Positions 22,855 through 34,800 of a stretch of 64,000 nucleotides of DNA are shown piece by piece. Both the position numbers and the translations under genes were made by a program. Source of the stretch: Alnus glutinosa. Lineage: Eukaryota; Streptophyta; Magnoliopsida; Fagales; Betulaceae. Where the stretch lies: assembly GCF_958979055.1 (NCBI RefSeq), contig NC_084897.1, positions 25,783,128 to 25,847,127 of the forward strand, read 5' to 3'. The notes beneath the pieces are model-generated. The model was not told the origin of the DNA and did no database searches. It saw only the letters and a program-made list of their open reading frames with translations. The number at the start of each line of letters is the position of its first letter. Position 1 is the stretch's first letter.

Positions 22855-24849
22855 ATGGCGGACTTAGTGAAGCAAATCTTGGCAAGGCCGATCCAACTAG
22901 CTGACCAAGTCGGCAAGGCTGCTGACGAGGTTAGTTCCTTCAAGCAAGAATGTGCGGAACTCAAGGCCAAGACAGAGAAGCTTGCCGGGCTGCTCCGCCA
23001 GGCCGCCCGAGCCAGCTCCGAACTCTACGAGCGCCCCGCGCGGCGGATTATCGACGACACCGAGCAAGTCATCGATAAGGCTCTGACCCTCGTGCTCAAA
23101 TGCCGCGTCAACGGCATAGTCAAGCGCGTGTTCACCATCATCCCCACTGCTGCCTTTCGCAAGATGTCTGCTCAGCTCGAGAATTCGATCGGCGACGTTT
23201 CGTGGCTGCTCCGTGTGTCGGCACCGGCTGAGGATCGCGGCGACGAGTACTTGGGTCTGCCTCCTATAGCAGCAAACGAGCCAATTCTGTGTCTCATATG
23301 GGAACAGATTGCGATTCTGTCTACGGGTTCGCTCGAGGACCGATCCGATGCCGCGGCTTCGCTGGTTTCGCTTGCCCGGGACAATGATCGGTATGGGAAG
23401 CTGATCATAGAGGAAGGTGGGATCGGACCCTTGTTGAAATTGATCAAAGAGGGCAAACTGGAAGCACAAGAAAACGCTGCGAAAGCAATTGGGCTACTGG
23501 GACGCGATACGGAAAGCATCGAGCACATGATCCACGCGGGTGTATGTTCGGTGTTTGGGAAAATCCTCAAAGAAGGTCCCATGAAAGTCCAGGCTGTAGT
23601 GGCTTGGGCTGTTTCGGAGCTTGCAGCTAATTACCCCAAGTGTCAGGATCTTTTTGCCCAGCACAATATAATCCGTTTGCTGGTGAGCCATCTCGCGTTT
23701 GAGACCGTTGAAGAGCACAGTAAGTATGCCATTAGTAGCATCAGAGCCGCCTCCATACATGCGGTTGTAATGGCAACTAATTCTCCAAACGGCAAGAATA
23801 TGAACAAGGCAATTGACGAAGATGACAAGCAATGTTACAATCAAATTCCTCACCCCACGGGGAATAAGGCCCCCAGTCAGATGTACAATGTGGTGGCGAA
23901 TACCGTGGCGATGAGGATCCAGTCCAAGCTACTCCAACCACAAGGTAATGATTCAACTCAAGCCAACCACAGCACAAGCAACAACCATAACAACAATGTG
24001 AAGCAGAATCATCTACTCCATCAACCCCACCACCAGCAAAACGTTTCTCTTTCGGGTAGTAGTCTCAATCTTAAGGGGAGGGAATTGGAAGACCCTGCTA
24101 CCAAGGCCAACATGAAAGCAATGGCAGCAAAAGCCCTTTGGCACCTTTCCATAGAAAACCCAGCCATCTGCCGCAGCATCACTGAGTCAAGAGCACTGTT
24201 ATGCTTCGCAGTTCTACTGGAGAAAGGGCCTGAAGATGTCAAATACCATTCTGCCATGGCGTTGATGGAGATCACTGCAGTGGCCGAGAAAGATGCTGAC
24301 TTGAGAAGATCTGCATTCAAGCCCAGTTCACCTGCCTGCAAAGCTGTTGTTGACCAGTTGCTAAAGATCATTGAGGAGGCAAATTCAGACCTCCTTATCC
24401 CGTGCGTCAAGGCTATTGGGAATTTGGCAAGGACATTCCGAGCAACGGAGACAAGGATGATCAGCCCGTTAGTGCGGCTTCTCGACGAGGGAGAAGCTGA
24501 GATTGCCAGGGAGGCTTCAGTTGCTCTCTCAAGATTTGCCTGCACAGAGAACTATCTCCACCTTGATCACTCAAAGGCAATTATAAGTGCTGGAGGGGCA
24601 AAGCACTTGATCCAGCTGGTGTATTTTGGTGAACAAATTGTTCAAAATTCGGCATTGTTTCTGCTATGCTACATTTCCCTGCATGTACCAGACAGCGAGG
24701 AACTTGCCCAGGCCGAGGTGCTCACTGTGCTTGAATGGGCTTCCAAACAATCTCACATTGCCCAGGATGAAAAACTGGAGACATTGTTACAAGACTCCAA
24801 GAGCAAATTGGAGCTTTATCAATCAAGACGGTCGAGGGCATTCCATTGA
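22855..24849 (+). CDS. ARO: ARMADILLO REPEAT ONLY (ARO)-type protein, intronless, 664 aa
   Basis: A single uninterrupted exon. The ATG at 22855 (MADLVKQILARPIQLADQVG) is chosen because the frame upstream has no earlier ATG. The N-terminal ~110 residues form the helical conserved N-domain of this family (SFKQECAELKAKTEKLAGLL, RRIIDDTEQVIDKAL). Armadillo repeats follow from about residue 155 (AAASLVSLARDNDRYGKLII, EEGGIGPLLKLIKEGKLEAQ, AVVAWAVSELAANYPKCQDL). A polar linker at about 363-394 is rich in Asn, Gln and His, and further repeats run to about residue 640. The family is plant-specific. From the Arabidopsis proteins, it is linked to polarised growth of pollen tubes and trichomes through small-GTPase and actin control at the plasma membrane; that role is inferred here. 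Codon use is GC-richer than the surroundings. I cannot tell which of the ARO paralogues this is. Confidence 0.92.
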   Translation: MADLVKQILARPIQLADQVGKAADEVSSFKQECAELKAKTEKLAGLLRQAARASSELYERPARRIIDDTEQVIDKALTLVLKCRVNGIVKRVFTIIPTAAFRKMSAQLENSIGDVSWLLRVSAPAEDRGDEYLGLPPIAANEPILCLIWEQIAILSTGSLEDRSDAAASLVSLARDNDRYGKLIIEEGGIGPLLKLIKEGKLEAQENAAKAIGLLGRDTESIEHMIHAGVCSVFGKILKEGPMKVQAVVAWAVSELAANYPKCQDLFAQHNIIRLLVSHLAFETVEEHSKYAISSIRAASIHAVVMATNSPNGKNMNKAIDEDDKQCYNQIPHPTGNKAPSQMYNVVANTVAMRIQSKLLQPQGNDSTQANHSTSNNHNNNVKQNHLLHQPHHQQNVSLSGSSLNLKGRELEDPATKANMKAMAAKALWHLSIENPAICRSITESRALLCFAVLLEKGPEDVKYHSAMALMEITAVAEKDADLRRSAFKPSSPACKAVVDQLLKIIEEANSDLLIPCVKAIGNLARTFRATETRMISPLVRLLDEGEAEIAREASVALSRFACTENYLHLDHSKAIISAGGAKHLIQLVYFGEQIVQNSALFLLCYISLHVPDSEELAQAEVLTVLEWASKQSHIAQDEKLETLLQDSKSKLELYQSRRSRAFH

Positions 24850-24856
24850 TTCAATC

Positions 24857-24862
24857 AATAAA
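24857..24862 (+). terminator. Candidate polyadenylation signal of the ARO gene
   Basis: AATAAA at 24857-24862, only eight bases after the stop codon. Being so close to the stop, it may not be the one used; other A/T-rich near-upstream elements lie over the next 200 bp. Confidence 0.3.
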
Positions 24863-25457
24863 AAAATTAGTTTGTTGTGCAAGAAAAAAAAAAACCATGT
24901 TTCCTATAATTTTCTCTGTTTTATCATTCTCATGGAGTGTACATACTTTAATTTTATTGTCTTCGAAATTGCTTAGAAATAGTTTCAATCATTTACAGAG
25001 CATTCTCTTGCTGTGTTTTCTTTTTCCTGCTGATTTGCATTTCCCCTATAAAAGCACCTAATTCCTGGAACCTCCCACCCATTTGTCTTCTAGTTACAAA
25101 CCGACACAGACTGCAATTTTAAAATGTGATGACCAATCTAAACTCAGAAGGCAAAAAGGGCATATTTCAGATATTTTTCCGTTCTTTATTCTATACCTCT
25201 CGATGTGAATCACAACATGCTGGCTTTAGCAGGTCTAGATTTATTTGATGCGTTCAGAGTGGTTGTAGTTCGCATAATTGGGTTAATAATTTAGCTGAGA
25301 TGGAAACAGCTAGCAAAAGGAATAAGGTGGGGAAAACATGTCTCAAAGGCTCGTATTCGGACAGGAGAGTGGTAAAAATTATTCTTAGAAGTTTCTTTTT
25401 AAAGAATGGAGCTCTCGTTGGAATGAGAACTTGAAATGGCAAACTTTTGTTTCCTAA
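24863..25457. other. ARO 3' region and intergenic DNA up to the LINE
   Basis: Contains the presumed ARO 3' untranslated region and no further gene. It ends at the left copy of the LINE target-site duplication. Confidence 0.5.
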
Positions 25458-25626
25458 GATTATGTCCGTGGTCTCCCCTAGGTTTCTCTTGTCCGGAAAA
25501 TTCTAGGAGTGAGTGTGTGTCTCCCGGCGTTGTCTCCACGCTTGGGATTTTCTGTCCCTGTTTTCTTGCAGTGGTTCGAGTCATGTTTGTTGTTGTATCT
25601 CCTTAGTCTCTCTCTTATAAATCGGG

Positions 25627-27279
25627 ATGGAAGGCTTGATAGAGAGTATGGGTGAGAGGATGAAGCTTACAGATGGAGAAAGAAAGGAGATAACGATCAC
25701 TGAAGCTGACACTGCAGATTTACGTGGAAGAAGTGAACGTTGTCTTCTAGGTAGGCTGATGTCGGATCGTCGTATCCAGAAAGAAGCTTTCAAGACGTTA
25801 ATGACTAGGCTGTGGAAGACCATTGAAGCAGTGGCTTTCAAGGAACTACACGATAATCTGTGGCTGTTGGAATTTTCTAATGTGGCTGACAAATGACGTG
25901 TTATGGAAGGTCGTCTGTGGCTCTTTGATCGCAGTGTGTTGGTGCTTAAGAAAATCGATGAAGATATCCCACCTCTGCAAATGGACTTTTCCAAAGCTCT
26001 TTTTTGGGTCCAGGTACATGACATGCCACTCATGTGTATGAATCGAGACGTAGGGGTTAAGATAGGACAGTCCATTGGCATGGTGGAAGAAATAGATGTC
26101 ACTGGCGATGGTGTTGGGTGGGGTAGATGTTTGAGAATAAGAGTCTACGTTGATATCACAAAGCCGCTTGAAAGAGGTCGTGCCCTTGTCCTGAATGGCA
26201 AATCGGTATGGGTCTCCTTCAAATATGAAAAGCTCCCTCAGTTCTGCTACTATTGTGGGAGAAACTATCATGCAGATAAGTCCTGTACAAGGAAGTCAAA
26301 TTTCCGTATTAATGAAGATGTATTGGCGAATTCCTGGGGGGTTTGGCTACGGGCAGATGATCTGCGCCCAAGGAAGGAAGGCTCACCAAAGGTTCAACAG
26401 ACTGATGTTAATCCACGAAAGCAGGTGGTGGCTGATTAGGAACCAGTAGCTACTGAAAGTATACTGAAAGGGTCTTCTCCGGCTGAACTCTCACCTCGGT
26501 TGGCCATAAATAGTACGGGTCATCTGGGTGGGGCCAGAACTCCGGAGGGTACTTCTGGAATGCAGTACGAGGGAGAAAAGAGCCGGGATTTCCCAATCGT
26601 AAAAGTCTCAGAACGTTTAGTTGGAAAGCTGGTTGAACATTGTACTTCCGATTTCATGGAAAGTGATGATATTATGGGCGGGGCAAAATGCATTAATGGC
26701 CAAGATTTGGAGGAGGATTTGGAAGAGAAAAATGCGGCTGACAACAAGAAAGGTGATGAGAATAGTAGTGAGAAGCTTCTGACCAGAATTGAAATAGAGG
26801 TTAATACCCAAAACTATGTGGAGGACCGCGAGGTGATACATAGGTGTGTTTGCATGGAGCCACATGTTGAAGACCCTATTCTTAATAGGGGAGGTCCTCT
26901 GGTGAATGGGAAATTGACATCTGGAAATAGTGGGTCCCAGGAGGGGGTTTTTCCCTCTCAGAAAAAATTTACAGAGCAAGGAGTATGCTCTGGCTCCTCT
27001 CTTCCTAATCATGGGAATATTGGCGATTATGAAAATGGCCTGGCATCAAATGAGGATATCACGAAGACTTCGGGCAAGATCCGTAAGTGGAAAAGGAAAA
27101 CTAGAGACAATATATCTGATAACACTGGTGAAATTCAAAGGAAAAGGAAACTTGAGGATGTGGAGTGGACACTTTCTGATACTCAGGAGGCTCAACTTAA
27201 GAAATGCAACTCCAGATGTGAGGTACCTTCTCAACTTGAAAAGGCGGTGGCTGATTCTCAGCCCCGCCTATCACCATGA
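25627..27279 (+). pseudogene. LINE ORF1 (DUF4283/CCHC gag-like protein) with two in-frame stops
   Basis: One frame runs from ATG 25627 to the TGA at 27277-27279 and is broken by TGA at 25894-25896 and TAG at 26437-26439. The first two thirds match the plant LINE ORF1 pattern: a DUF4283-type domain (LLGRLMSDRRIQKEAFKTLM, MEGRLWLFDRSVLVLKKID, FWVQVHDMPLMCMN) and then a CCHC knuckle (CYYCGRNYHADKSC at about 26250). The tail is polar and lysine-rich. ORF1 proteins bind the LINE RNA and act as chaperones. The final stop overlaps the ORF2 start as ATGA. Confidence 0.85.
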
Positions 27280-30200
27280 GTCTTCTTTATTGGAACTGTC
27301 GGGGGCTTGGGAACCCCTGCACAGTTCTTGTTCTTCACCATATGGTGCAAGAAAAGAAGCCCAATTTTGTTTTTCTTATTGAAACTCTATGTAAGCGTAA
27401 AACTATGGAGAAGATCAGATGTAAATTAGGTTTTGAAGGTCTTTTTGCTGTTAATCCAGTTGGTAGGAGTGGGGGTTTAGCCTTATTGTGGAAAGATAAT
27501 TATTTCCTGGAGATCTTCAACTATTCTCGTCAGCACATAAATGCCATCATTCGAAATGAAGATGGGAGTCCGGGATGGAAGTTTACTGGGTTCTATGGCA
27601 ATCCTAATCCTGTGAAACGTAGTGAATCTTGGGATTTGCTGAGGTTTCTAAAGAACTTTCAACCCACAGCTTGGTTGTGTGCAGGAGACTTTAATGAGAT
27701 CTTGGAGCAAGTGGAGAAAGATGGGGCTGCTCTTAGGCGTAACTCTCAGATAAACAACTTCAGGATGGCCTTAGAGGACTGCGACTTAAGTAACTTGGGT
27801 TTTTCTAAGCCACGGTACACTTGGTGTAACAATAGAAGTGATGGAAACTTCACACAGGAACGACTTGATCGAGCGGTTGCTAATAGTGAGTGGTGTGCTA
27901 GTTTCAGTTTTGTAGAGATTCAAGTTTTGCCAGCACGTTCTTCGGATCACAATCCGATCTTTAATTTGTAGAATGATGTGCCTCCTGATCCTGGCTATTC
28001 TCGTCGGGGTTTTAAATTTGAAGCTAAGTGGCATTTGGATCCGGAATGTCATGATGTCATTAAATCTGCTTGGGAACAAGAAGGTGGTGAGGTGAATCAT
28101 TTAAAGGATATCCAAGGTCGCTTAGTAGCCTACCAAAAGAGTCTCACTCAGTGGGGCAATAGAAATTTGGAAAAGATGCAGAGCTTCTGAAGCAGAAAAG
28201 CAAAAGGCTGCTGGAGTTGCAGGGAAACAATTGTCCAAATCAGGTTGAGGACATTAAGCAGATTCAGAAAGATATTGATGACATTTTGGAGAGGGAAGAT
28301 GTCAAATGGAAACAGAGGGCTAAACAGAATTGGTATTGTCAAGGAAACCGAAACACAAAGTTTTTCCATGCTTGGGCCAATCATAGAAGGAAAGTAAACT
28401 CTATTCATTCAATCACTGATGAACAAGGCAGAACTTGGAGGCGCTATAAGGAGGTCTGTCGGGTCTTCATCGATTATTATAGAGATATTTTTAGCTCTAA
28501 CATCTCTACTGACCTTTCCCAATGCCTAGAACATGTGGAACCTCGTATCTCGAAAGAGATGAACTCAAACTTATTGCGGCCATTTACGGAGGAGGAGGTT
28601 TGTGTGGCTCTATCTCAAATGCATCCACTAAAATCACCTGGCCAAGATGGTTTCTCTGCAGATTTTTTCCAAAAAGCTGGTGTGATGTGGGTAGGAATGT
28701 GTCGGAGGCAGTCTTATCTTTTCTTAATGGAGGGCCTTTTGATGCAGCCATTAATTCTACTAATTTATGCCTTATCCCCAAGGTCCCCTCCCCGGAATCA
28801 GTCAAAGATTATCGCCCAATTAGCCTATGTAATGTGGTTTACAAGCTAATTTCTAAGGTGCTAGCCAATAGATTGAAGGTTGTGCTGCCGTATATCATCT
28901 CTCCGGAGCAAAGCGCATTCATTCCGGGCCGTTTGATTTCAGACAATATTATTGTTGCATTTGAAACTCTTCATACTATGGAGACGCGGCTAAAAGGTAG
29001 AAATGGCTTTATGGCCCTTAAGCTTGATATGAGTAAGGCGTATGACCGTTTGGAGTGGGATTTTTTGGAGGCTATGATGCGGAAACTTGGTTTTGCGGAT
29101 AAATGGGTTCGGATGATTGTGACTTGTGTCCGAACAGTTACTTATGCTATTATTATCAATGGCCAACCTCACGGCCATATAGTCCCCACTAGAGGTATTC
29201 GCCAAGTAGACCCCCTCTCCCCTTATTTGTTCATCATTTGTGCTGAGGCTTTAAGTAGTTTGCTAAGCCATTCTGCTGGTTTGGAAAAAATTTCTGGTGT
29301 TCCCATCTGCAGGGGAGGGACAAGAATAAACCACCTTCTTTTTGCTGATGATAGCCTTTTATTTGGGAGGGCCAATCTTGAAGAGTGGAGGCTAATTAAG
29401 GCCTTATTGGATATCTACGAGAGGGCATCTAGGCAGAAGGTAAATATTGATAAGACCTCCATTTTCTTTAGTAAAAACACTAAGGAAGAGGTGAGGGCTT
29501 CTATTCTGCAAGAAACAGGTCTTAACCCCATTCAGCACTATGAATCTTATTTGGGCTTACCGGCTCTTATTAGTCAGTCTAGAATTTCCTCTTTCAATTA
29601 TATCAAGAGCCGAATTTGGAGCAGAATGAATGTGTGGAAAGAAAAGTTTTTATCTCATGCGGGGAAGGAGATTCTTATTAAAGCTGTCCTTCAAGCCATT
29701 CCAACCTATACTATGAGCGTGTTTAAGCTGCCAATTACTCTCTGCCGTGAAATTAATATGTTATTCAGTAAGTTTTGGTGGGGGCATATGGAGAACATGG
29801 ATCGGATGGCCTGGATGTCCTGGAAAGGTTTAGGCAGGAGTAAGAATTCAGGGGGATTGGGATACCGAGACTTGGAGAGCTTTAATTTCGCTCTTCTAGC
29901 TAAACAAGGGTGGCGTCTAATTCAGAACCCAGACTCTCTTGCATCCCAGATCTTAAAGGAGAAATACTTTCCTAAGACTTCTTTTTTGGAGGCCTCTCTT
30001 GGCTGCAGGCCCTCCTATATTTGGCGGAGTATATGGTTGGCAAAGCCGCTTCTGCGGGAAGGCTTGATTTGGAAGGTGGGAGATGGCTCAAAAATTAATA
30101 TCTGGGGTGATCGGTGGATTTTTTTCTCCCCATTCTAATTCTATTCAATCTCCAGTGCATATTCTAAACAAAGATGCCAAAGTAGCTGATATTATTGACC

Positions 30201-31402
30201 ATCAGAGTAAGTGGTGGAACATACTGCTTATTGAGCAAGTTTTCCCTGCTGATATTGTGGAGAAAATCTGTAGCTTAGCCATCAGTCCTGGTGTTGTTCA
30301 GGACAAGCAGATCTGGGCGTATACGGCCAATGGATTGTTTTCCGTTCGCAGTGCATACTATCTAGAGCTTGATCGGAAGGCTCGCCAGATTTGTTGCAGT
30401 TCTGTGGGTGCTCATTATAGTCCTATTTGGAAGACAATCTGGAAGTTAAAAATGCCTCGGGTAATTCACCTTTTTTTGTGGAGAGCTTGTAATAATATTC
30501 TTCCCACTAAAGAAAATTTAATGAGGAGGAAGATTGTTTCTGACCCGACTTGTCCGTTGTGTGGTCGAGAAACGAAAACTTCTGGACATGCTTTGTGGAG
30601 CTGCGATGCTGCTCGGGCTGTCTGGTCAGAAAGTCCCTGAGCTATCCAAAAATGTGCAGTCGAAGCAAATGATTTAAGCGACATTTTCAGTCATTTGTGT
30701 GAAAGGCTAAATGATGAGGACCTAGAGTTAGCAGCCGTTATTACCCAAAGAATTTGGCTTCGAAGAAATCAATGGATTTTTGAGAATACCTTTTTGCCCC
30801 CCAAGTGTTTGATGATTAGTGCTACTGATTCTCTTCTGAAGTTCAGGGGGGCAAACTCCCTGTCTCCTAGCCCCACCTCGCAGAATTCTCCCTCCCAGCC
30901 CGGTTGGAAACCTCCCAATGTTGATACCGTTAAGGTGAACTGGGACGCTGCTGTCGATAAGCGGAAGAATCTTATGGGGGTGGGAGTTATTGCTCGTAAC
31001 CATTCTGGAGCGGTTTTAGCAGCTCAATGTGCGATTCTGAGATACATTGTGGATCCGGCTGTTGCTGAAGCTATTGGTGCTAAAATGGGAGCAGACTTGG
31101 GTCGCCTTCTGGGCCTCCATTCCATTTTTCTCGAAGGTGACGCTAGTACGGTGGTAGCAGCTCTAAAACGGGAAGAGGAGGAGTTCAGCAGGTTTGGGAG
31201 TATTATTGTTGAGACCGGAGAGGCTCTCAAGGTTTTTCCTGGGTGGGAGGTTGGTTTCGTTCGGAGATGCTGCAATAATGTGGCTCACCAACTTGCTAGG
31301 CTTGCTGTCAGTCAGGAATTGAATCAAATTTGGATGGACTCCTATCCGTCTTGTATCTCTGAAACTGTTATTGCTAAGCATTGCCTGGATTTTATTTTAT
31401 GA
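27276..31402 (+). pseudogene. LINE ORF2: endonuclease, reverse transcriptase, zf-RVT, RNase H (broken)
   Basis: It starts MSLLYWNCRGLGN at 27276. Domains in order: apurinic-type endonuclease (GDFNEIL near 27689; SDHNPIFNL near 27945); reverse transcriptase (DYRPISLCNVVYKLISKVLA, then the catalytic FADD at 29341-29352); a zf-RVT region (CPLCGRETKTSGHALW near 30550); and an RNase H domain at about 30930-31300 (VNWDAAVD, EGDAS, NNVAHQLAR). Breaks: TAG at 27969-27971, one-base frameshifts near 28180, 28672 and 30122 (a T-run), and TGA at 30638-30640. Stop TGA is at 31400-31402. In a live element this protein nicks the target and copies the RNA in place. The RNase H domain marks an RNase H-bearing plant L1 lineage. 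Confidence 0.9.
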
Positions 31403-31445
31403 GATTACAAGCTCCTTTCAAAAAAAAAAAGATTATGTCCGTGGT

Positions 31446-31651
31446 ATACTCAAAACTATGTTTGGCCAGACATACTCAGGCTTGCTATTGAATGAGGTGC
31501 TTCTACTACGTACACCCTCCTCCAGCAGCAAAATCAAAATGCATTCAACTCTCCTTTTAAACCCAGTGGTTAGCCATGGAAGACGAAAATGGGTGCCTGT
31601 GCTATTGTGGCATGTAGTTCATCCTTCAGTGTAAGAGATTCTACAATAACC
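31446..31651. other. Short intergenic stretch
   Basis: Unassigned sequence between the LINE and a SINE-like element. No gene or repeat recognised. Confidence 0.4.
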
Positions 31652-31862
31652 CATCAAAGTGCAGCCTAGTAGTCAAAAGGGCGGGCTTGGGATGAGCCGT
31701 AGACTCAGACATCCTGAATTCAATTCCGCACTAAGAGTTTTCTCTGGATTACCTAAAACACAGTTCTAACGGGTGGAGTCATATATATCATCTGGGGTTT
31801 ACTCCCCAAGGATGGGTCTGAAGGGTCCTGTCTTGACGAGGTTCCACGTCATCAAAAACAGA
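31652..31862 (+). mobile_element. SINE-like element (tRNA-related head, A-rich end)
   Basis: The head has an A-box-like GCCTAGTAGTCAAAAGGGCG and a B-box-like GAATTCAATTCC at the spacing expected of a tRNA promoter. The body includes GGGTTTACTCCCCAAGGATG, and it ends TTCCACGTCATCAAAAACA. The layout resembles plant tRNA-derived SINEs but differs from the 17.4/43.9 kb family. No convincing target-site duplication was found. Confidence 0.5.
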
Positions 31863-34800
31863 CATTCTAAAATGGTTAGAATGTCTACAACCTCTGAAAG
31901 GGTACATTCTCTCTATCTTCTTATTTGTGCAACCTGCAAGGGCTAATGGCAGGGTAAAGATACCTAAGCTTAATGGTAACTATTGACATGATTCTCCCAA
32001 GACTTTTCGGGAATGAAGTCATGACAACCATCATAGTCCTGCAAAACCAGTTATAAATTTATGCAACTGTCTGTACGACAATAACTACTAGTAATCTGAT
32101 ACATGTACCAACTATCGACTTTCCTGGCCCTATAGTCATCAAAACCGCCTTGATGTGTCTTCTTCAATTATTTTATTGAAAGGTACAGTGTGGTAAGAAA
32201 TAAAAATAATGCTGCAGAGCCAAATACTATCAACAATGAAATATAACATACTAAGCAGTAGTATACATGCATAATCATATGGCTGTGTAAACAATTAAAA
32301 ATACAGAATATTGAACAGGCAGTGATGTGCTGAGGTGAGACTGTCTTGCCAACTGAAATTTTTTAGGACAATGTCAACAGTATGATTATCCATCCTTGGC
32401 ATCAAGAGAGCAAATTTTTAACTGTTCAACAAATGAACTTTAGAATTTTTTTTTTAGCAGGTCAAGAAATGAGTTTCAGATTATGAGGTGTCCCATTTAC
32501 ACTTTATCACAAACCGGCAAGAAGCAAACAAGTAAAAGCACAACCAACTAGAGATACATGTCTAACATCTCCCCACATAATGTTGTGACTGGATGAACAT
32601 TCAGGATGTATAGTCATTTCAATATGTGCTCCAGGACTGCTGATAAAATTCCCATATCAAATCAGTTCGGTGTACTAATTTAAGCACTAGGGAGGAGATC
32701 CAAAAGGCATATCTAGAAAAAGGAAAAGAAACTTACCATCCAATGCTAAACAATGTAGTTACTATAATAGTATATAAAAAGTGAAGATCCATGAACTTAT
32801 CACCAGGATGGGTACATAGGACATAATAATATAGAATTCACAACTGTCTCAACTTCAGTAATATTGAAGAATCAGCCACCCTACAGATCCTTTGCAACAG
32901 AATTAGTGAAAAATTATTATGATATTAAAATTACAAAGAAGAAAATAACTAACAAGTAATTATGATGATAAAGCTCAACTATCTTTAAAACTTAGTTGTG
33001 AAATGTATTATACTGCAGAATTTGCCAACAATTTAATGGAAGAAACTAATTTGAGCATAAAAGAGTTTCCAATTGATAGGTATCTTTTATATATAAGCAT
33101 ACAGATAAATAACAATGTCCAAACTCAAACTTAGGGCAAAAAATAACAAATTTCCACAAAATAGGTCACCGACAAAACTAGTGAGAACCTAATTTTTTTC
33201 CGGTTTTCTTTTGCTATCTTACAATACGAGTTTCATTGGTACTTATTCAACAGGATTCATGCATAAATTTACCTGCACCATCATGGAATTGCATTCTTTG
33301 AGATACCAGTAGACCATCCATCAAGTCACTGTAAGTTTAAGATATATGGGACACAATTGATTTCATTGCATACTTTTACCAAAAGCAATCCTATAATGCA
33401 CGATGGGCAGAACCACAGAAAATGAAGAATCATTTCAATACAACATATACTATGTTCAGTTATTATTCCTGGGAAAGTAATATGCCTCCTCAATGTTTGC
33501 AATTAGGAGACACATCCACATGACATCCCATAAAACATATTGCACAAAAGTTACTATTTTCTGACAAAAATAATATTGATGCACCATCCGCCCTCAAATG
33601 TAAATTTGACTTTTTGCCAGAACATCTTAACGGATTTGCTTGGTACATTACCAAAATAGCATATGGGATTGGCTACCCAGCCCCACAAAGTACAGACAAA
33701 AAAACACTATAATTTATACTTTGTATATGCAACTGGTGATAATTGAAACCAAAGTGCAACCATATGTTTTTAAGAATTGACCTATCATACAAAGGCCAGC
33801 CTTTCCATCTGATAGAGCTAAACATGCCTATCACAAGAGTCATTGTGAAATTCCTATGGTTTGAACTTACTTTAGATATTAAGTGAAACATCCCATTTCC
33901 ACGACAATGAAGAAAAGAAAAAAAATTCATTAACAACAGTTTTTTTTTTTTTTTTTAAAAAAAAAGTCTACTTAGAATGATATGATTTCATATAAAAGTT
34001 GATGGGGACAGGTTAATAATTCAACTTCCCAACTGACCAAGTGAAGTAACCCATCCACATCCATCACTTAACCATCCACATCCATTATGTGCACAATTAG
34101 TAGAAATGTACAAATACATCCTCTATGAAATATGCAAATCTTGCTAACAACATAATCATCCTAGGAACTTAAAAAATGAAAAATTGTGCAATTAACCTAG
34201 TCGCATGGATAGACACAGACAAAATTTACTTATTTAATGAATATGCAAAAATTGATCAAAGCCACCCACTTACTGATACCGACTTGAAAAAGCTCTTTAA
34301 GATCTAGTATTAGAACCTCGTATAATACAAGAAGAAAACCCGCAGCTCAGAGCCATAGCCGGCAGATATGACATGAACCTGCATAAAACAGCACATCAAT
34401 TTATAGTCAAATTATGACAACACTATCACACCTGCTCAAGAAATTATAGTTATGTAAACATGCAAACACTAAAAGAGATTAATGATATGCCACATTGTGT
34501 ATTGTAGCAGTTTTATTTACATTTGATGGTACAAACAATTAAACACCTTTGTCATTGACACAAATAAGAGAAGAAAAAGAGAGCAAATATTTACAATATT
34601 TGGAGCAGGTTCAATAGTGATGGATTAAGCCCTCTCCCCCAACCCCTTCAGGGACCAAGGAAATAAATTACAAAAAAAAAAAAAAAAAAAAAAAAGAAGG
34701 AAAGATATAAATCTGTTTTTCTCGCTCATATTTGGCTTTTCGGTCGTTTTTTGTGGCATTCTACAAATAAGTACATTTCAAATACTGACCTAATAGGAGA

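Larger units (their letters stand above)
25473..31430 (+). mobile_element. L1-type LINE, apparently full length, decayed (about 5.96 kb)
   Basis: Bounded by an exact 15-bp target-site duplication, GATTATGTCCGTGGT, at 25458-25472 and 31431-31445, with an A-tail just before the right copy. Inside are a 5' leader of about 150 bp, ORF1 (zinc-knuckle RNA-binding protein), ORF2 (endonuclease, reverse transcriptase, zf-RVT, RNase H) and a short 3' untranslated region. The exact duplication argues for a moderately recent insertion. The reading frames nevertheless carry several stops and frameshifts, so it may have been copied from an already defective template or decayed since. Confidence 0.93.

Noticed and set aside
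22897-24545. Several minus-strand frames across the ARO gene
   Set aside because: Shadows of the GC-richer ARO coding sequence, without recognisable domains.
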